A stretch of DNA of 64,000 nucleotides from Platycnemis pennipes. Its lineage: Eukaryota; Arthropoda; Insecta; Odonata; Platycnemididae. The notes under the pieces were generated by a model that searched no databases, was not told the origin of the DNA, and worked only from the letters and a program-made list of their open reading frames with translations. Below, piece after piece: positions 61,247 to 64,000 of the stretch (position 1 is the first letter of the stretch; each line of letters starts with the position of its first letter). The position numbers were made by a program, and so were the translations under genes. The DNA lies in assembly GCA_933228895.1 (NCBI GenBank), contig OW121851.1, forward strand, positions 115,837,271 through 115,901,270, read 5' to 3'.

Positions 61247-61736
61247 TTTATAAAACCTGTTAAACTGAAAAGTGGAAGTTCTCCTTTTCAGGGATTGTAG
61301 TACTCTATGGTACTGACAAACAGTAAAAAAATAAAAATTTTTAGGAATGGCGTTTTTTAGAAAAACAATTTTTTTAAATAAAAAAAATAAAATAAAAAAA
61401 TTGCAGCAAGAGAATGTGGACACACATTTTCAAATCAAGGATTTTCATTTTAATCACAAAATTATTATCTTTCAAAGAAAACAAAAAGGAGCAAAATATC
61501 TTGAACCGTTCCTGAGATATGAGCATTTTAGTATTTTGTCAAAAATCGCATTTGAAAAATAGCACTCGCGGGCCCATGTTCGGTGGACTGTATCTCGGGC
61601 CAAAAATTTTTTTGGACAAAACTAAAATATACGTATTACTTACTTTGTCCTGAAGTTTGACATATGTTAAATTCAATAACATCTGAGACTATGAAGGTAA
61701 GGCCCCTGCCTGAATCGACATGGACTAGGCCAGCTT
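61247..61736 (-). repeat. right terminal inverted repeat
   Basis: 490 bp, reverse complement of the left arm. The clearest internal difference is near the outer end, where the left arm has about nine extra bases (AAAGAAAAAATC region). Confidence 0.9.
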
Positions 61737-62728
61737 TTTTAACTCATTTTGAATTCGGAAATTGACTGACGTGTTGTTGCCACGTTTAATTTACAAAGTG
61801 AGAATACATGCTCAATCCCGCTAATAGGTATTCTAAATTAAGGTTAAATATTTTCTTGCTTAGTTTTAAACTATTCCTTTGCAAATTTGTTTTGAATTTC
61901 ATTAATATTCATACTTTTGAAAATTGTTTGGCAACAATGACGCTGCTGCCATTTGGAAGCATTGGTATTAATTACCTACACCATGTCAATAGCCAATTAA
62001 ACATTTAAATTGCATAAAAAATGTAAGAAGGACCTTGGAAAGATATATTCTTAAATTAAGTTAGTAAATAAGCTCGTAAGCACGTTCCGTCACACGTACC
62101 GTTGCCAAAGATAACAACATACTGTAGCGCCACTTTCATGTAACTAAGGCTTTTCTGCCTTTTTTCGAGCAAACATATATTAATATAAATTAAACAAGTG
62201 AGGTAAGGCGAGCACTTTTTTTACAATGCTGAATTCTACATACAATTGCGCATCTTATATTAGTTTTTCGTCAAAACATTTCTCTTTACATTATTATTCT
62301 GCAAATTTTACGGCAGAGCATCTGCCGTATAACCATGTATAAAATAGCTGATTTTCAACGTCTTTTTTCTTCACATATATGATGAAAATGCCTCATTATT
62401 TTATTGCCAATCGATAGAAGGGCCAAAAAATTGAGTGTCCTGAAATTTTCACATGAATGACATCTACTTCATAATTTGGTGGAGCCCCCTTAAAGAGGAG
62501 GATTGTATCAACAACATATAAAAAAAAGATCGAAATCGAAGATTTAGGTGCATCGTCAAAAATCGATTTGAAAATAATGTTTTTAATAAACTCTTTAAAA
62601 TTGTTTATAATTTATAATATAATCCATTACTACAATTTTACGATTCAAGGCCTTTAAAATGAGCCGTTTTGCACATCTGTAGCTTTATTAGTCTGGGAGA
62701 TAGTATACCGTAAAATGTGTAGTCACTT
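61737..62728. other. AT-rich stretch between two mobile elements
   Basis: No gene. 62460-62700 (GGTGGAGCCCCCTTAAAGAG and AACGGTTGCATGCATCGC blocks) has the look of a degraded DNA-transposon end but no partner was found. Confidence 0.4.
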
Positions 62729-63412
62729 TTGCTAAATTTGAATTTTGCAACGTTACAATTTCTCGTAAACGGTTGCATGCATCGCAAAAGCTATAGAATT
62801 ATACACACGGGATTGTTAAATGCTAATGCTGGAGTAGGCATAATTCTCAGGAATAGCGCCGGAATGCGTGTGAAGAGCTTCGTGCAGTACAATGAACGGA
62901 TAATAATGGTGAAGATCAAGACCAAACCTGTAGATACCGTAGTGGTTCAGGTTTTCATGCCTACAATGGAATACGAAGATGAAGAAGTGGAAGATGTCTA
63001 CGAAGATATCACGGAAGTTATAAGACGTGTAAGAGGAGATGAAAACCTAAATATTGTAGGAGATTGGAACGCGGTCGTCGGCGAAGGTCAAGATGGAAGA
63101 ATGACTGGGAAATATGGATTGGGCAATAGAAATGTAAGAGGAGAATTACTACTGAAGTTCTGCTCACAGCATAAGTTAGTGGTTGCCAACATGTTGCTTA
63201 AAGGCAATATCCGGAGAAGATACACTTGGAAAATGCTAGGAGACAGAAGAAGATTTCAAATAGACTACCTTTTAGTGAAGCAGAGATTTAGGAACCAGGT
63301 GAAGGACTGCAAAAGCTACCATATGGCAGACATCGACAGTGACCATAATTTAGTAATGATGAAATGCCATCTCAAATTCGTGAAGTTGAAGAAAACAATG
63401 AAGAACGTATGA
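62729..63412 (+). pseudogene. LINE endonuclease domain (EEP/APE-like), truncated
   Basis: The frame is open from 62729, but recognisable homology begins around AGVGIILRNSAGMRVKS. It contains VVVQVFMPTMEYEDEEVED, the catalytic GDWNAVVGEG, NRNVRGELLLKFCSQHKL, RRRYTWKMLGDRRRFQIDYL and the final SDHNLVMMK. GDWN and SDHN are the metal-binding/catalytic motifs of the exonuclease-endonuclease-phosphatase fold in RTE-type and CFDP2-like LINE proteins. The upstream catalytic Asn/Glu part is lost by truncation. A frame change near 63400 passes into the next segment. Confidence 0.85.
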
Positions 63413-64000
63413 CAAATAGAAAAACTAAAGGAGGCCAACACCAGCAGGCATTTAAAAAAGCAGTCGGAAACAACATAGGAAAGGACCTGACTGAGAAATC
63501 AGTGGATGAGCGCTGGGAAAATATTAAATGTGAGCTACAGGAAGCCGCAAAGAAAGCTCTCGGAAGAAGAAAAGTTGCCAAGAAGAAGCCATGGATCACG
63601 GAAGAAGTCTTACACCTGATTGAAGAAAGTACAAGAATGCGGAAACTAAAGAAGGGCAGCTTTGCTACAAAAGAATAAGAAACTAAATACATCGCAAAGC
63701 CAGAAAAGCTAGAGAAATATGGATGAAGAGCCTATGCGAGGATGTACAAAACAATCTTGGTATGATACAAAAGGATAGGATGCGAGGATGTACAAAACAC
63801 ATAGGATAGTGAGGAACCACTTCAAAGAACGGAGCATAAGATGCAATGCCATAAGGGACAAGAAACTTTTGATTGAAAATGAAGACAAAGTGAAGAGATG
63901 GAAAGAATATATGGAAGAGTTATACAACGGAAAGAATCTCAGCACGAAAGTGATCGAAGAAGAACGGGAAGTCGAAGAGGATGATATGGGAGCATCAATT
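62815..64000 (+). mobile_element. 5'-truncated LINE (CFDP2/RTE-type endonuclease), runs off the edge
   Basis: Homology starts at about 62815, inside an APE-like endonuclease, so the copy is 5'-truncated. Past the nuclease it continues through the connector and the sequence before the reverse-transcriptase domain (RWKEYMEELYNGK, REVEEDDMGASI), which lies beyond 64000. A roughly 20-bp duplication (TGCGAGGATGTACAAAACA, at 63736 and 63782) marks a local tandem insertion in the connector. Confidence 0.85.
63364..63678 (+). pseudogene. LINE ORF2 connector after endonuclease
   Basis: A -1 frame relative to the nuclease. It encodes HQQAFKKAVGNNIGKDL, VDERWENIKCELQEAAKKAL, and KKPWITEEVLHLIEESTRMR, the usual connector between nuclease and reverse transcriptase in this LINE class. 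It ends in a TAA at 63676-63678. Confidence 0.75.

Larger units (their letters stand above)
57519..61736 (-). mobile_element. 4.2-kb DNA transposon with about 490-bp TIRs
   Basis: The left arm (57519-58017) and right arm (61247-61736) are near-identical reverse complements, starting AAGCTGGCC at both ends. They differ by scattered substitutions and one small indel near the outer end. Inside are a disrupted transposase on the minus strand and a 50-bp tandem array. Flanks are T-rich (TTTTTTAC left, TTTTTTAA right including end bases), so an exact target duplication cannot be fixed. The superfamily is not settled; see the transposase entry. The long similar arms suggest a fairly recent insertion. 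Confidence 0.88.

Noticed and set aside
57489..61785. CGTGTTGTTG in direct orientation about 30 bp outside each end of the long-TIR transposon as a target duplication
   Set aside because: It is separated from the TIR ends by dissimilar sequence, so it cannot be a simple target-site duplication.
1..64000. CRISPR arrays, operons, bacterial terminators, viral genomes
   Set aside because: No regularly spaced repeat-spacer pattern, no clustered prokaryotic genes and no viral gene set were seen.

Overview
The window is eukaryotic, AT-rich and animal-like. It is most likely from an arthropod, probably an insect, with a repeat-rich genome; I cannot name the species. Evidence is long introns with GT/AG junctions, a MAGUK scaffold gene split into small exons, a eukaryotic tRNA-Ser with internal A and B boxes, tRNA-derived SINEs, several non-LTR retrotransposon fragments, piggyBac-like and hAT-like elements, and a large DNA transposon with long terminal inverted repeats. 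There are no operons, ribosome binding sites or CRISPR arrays. Most of the sequence is intronic or intergenic, and most open frames are chance.

Layout. About 2.2-8.8 kb, minus strand: the 5' half of a membrane-associated guanylate kinase of the MPP3/MPP7 type (insect Metro). Five exons join in phase: start exon, tandem L27 domains, linker, PDZ and first part of SH3. The rest of SH3 and the guanylate-kinase domain must lie beyond the low-coordinate edge. 9-13.5 kb: AT-rich, no supported gene. 13.5-16.1 kb: decayed piggyBac-like transposon. 17.19-17.45 kb: piggyBac-type MITE with intact TTAA on both sides. 20.47-20.97 kb: hAT-like MITE with perfect 13-bp ends and 5-bp duplications. 22.0-24.4 kb: a possible minus-strand first coding exon, a LINE 3' end forming a large palindrome, and a second LINE reverse-transcriptase piece. 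27.5-28.7 kb: a 180-bp direct repeat with a tRNA-like 3' end, then a promoter-like GC patch. 30.88-30.96 kb: tRNA-Ser(AGA), the only RNA gene called with confidence. 32.2-32.8 kb: a GAAATGG motif array. 33.4-35.0 kb: three LINE C-terminal fragments. 35.2-39.5 kb: tRNA-derived SINEs. 36.7-56.2 kb: no convincing exon, but a spaced series of CpG- and pyrimidine/purine-rich islands with promoter-like and CTCF-like motifs, and an inverted pair of hammerhead-like cores near 43.7 kb. 57.52-61.74 kb: a 4.2-kb DNA transposon with about 490-bp terminal inverted repeats, a frameshifted transposase, and a 50-bp tandem array carrying heat-shock-element-type motifs upstream of it. 62.8-64.0 kb: a 5'-truncated LINE with an APE-like endonuclease, running off the edge.

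The one host protein-coding gene supported here is the Metro/MPP7-like scaffold, which in the known family organises DLG and LIN-7 at synapses and cell junctions. The other gene-like material is mobile. The most distinctive observations are the long-TIR transposon with its HSE-like array, and the paired hammerhead-like motifs.
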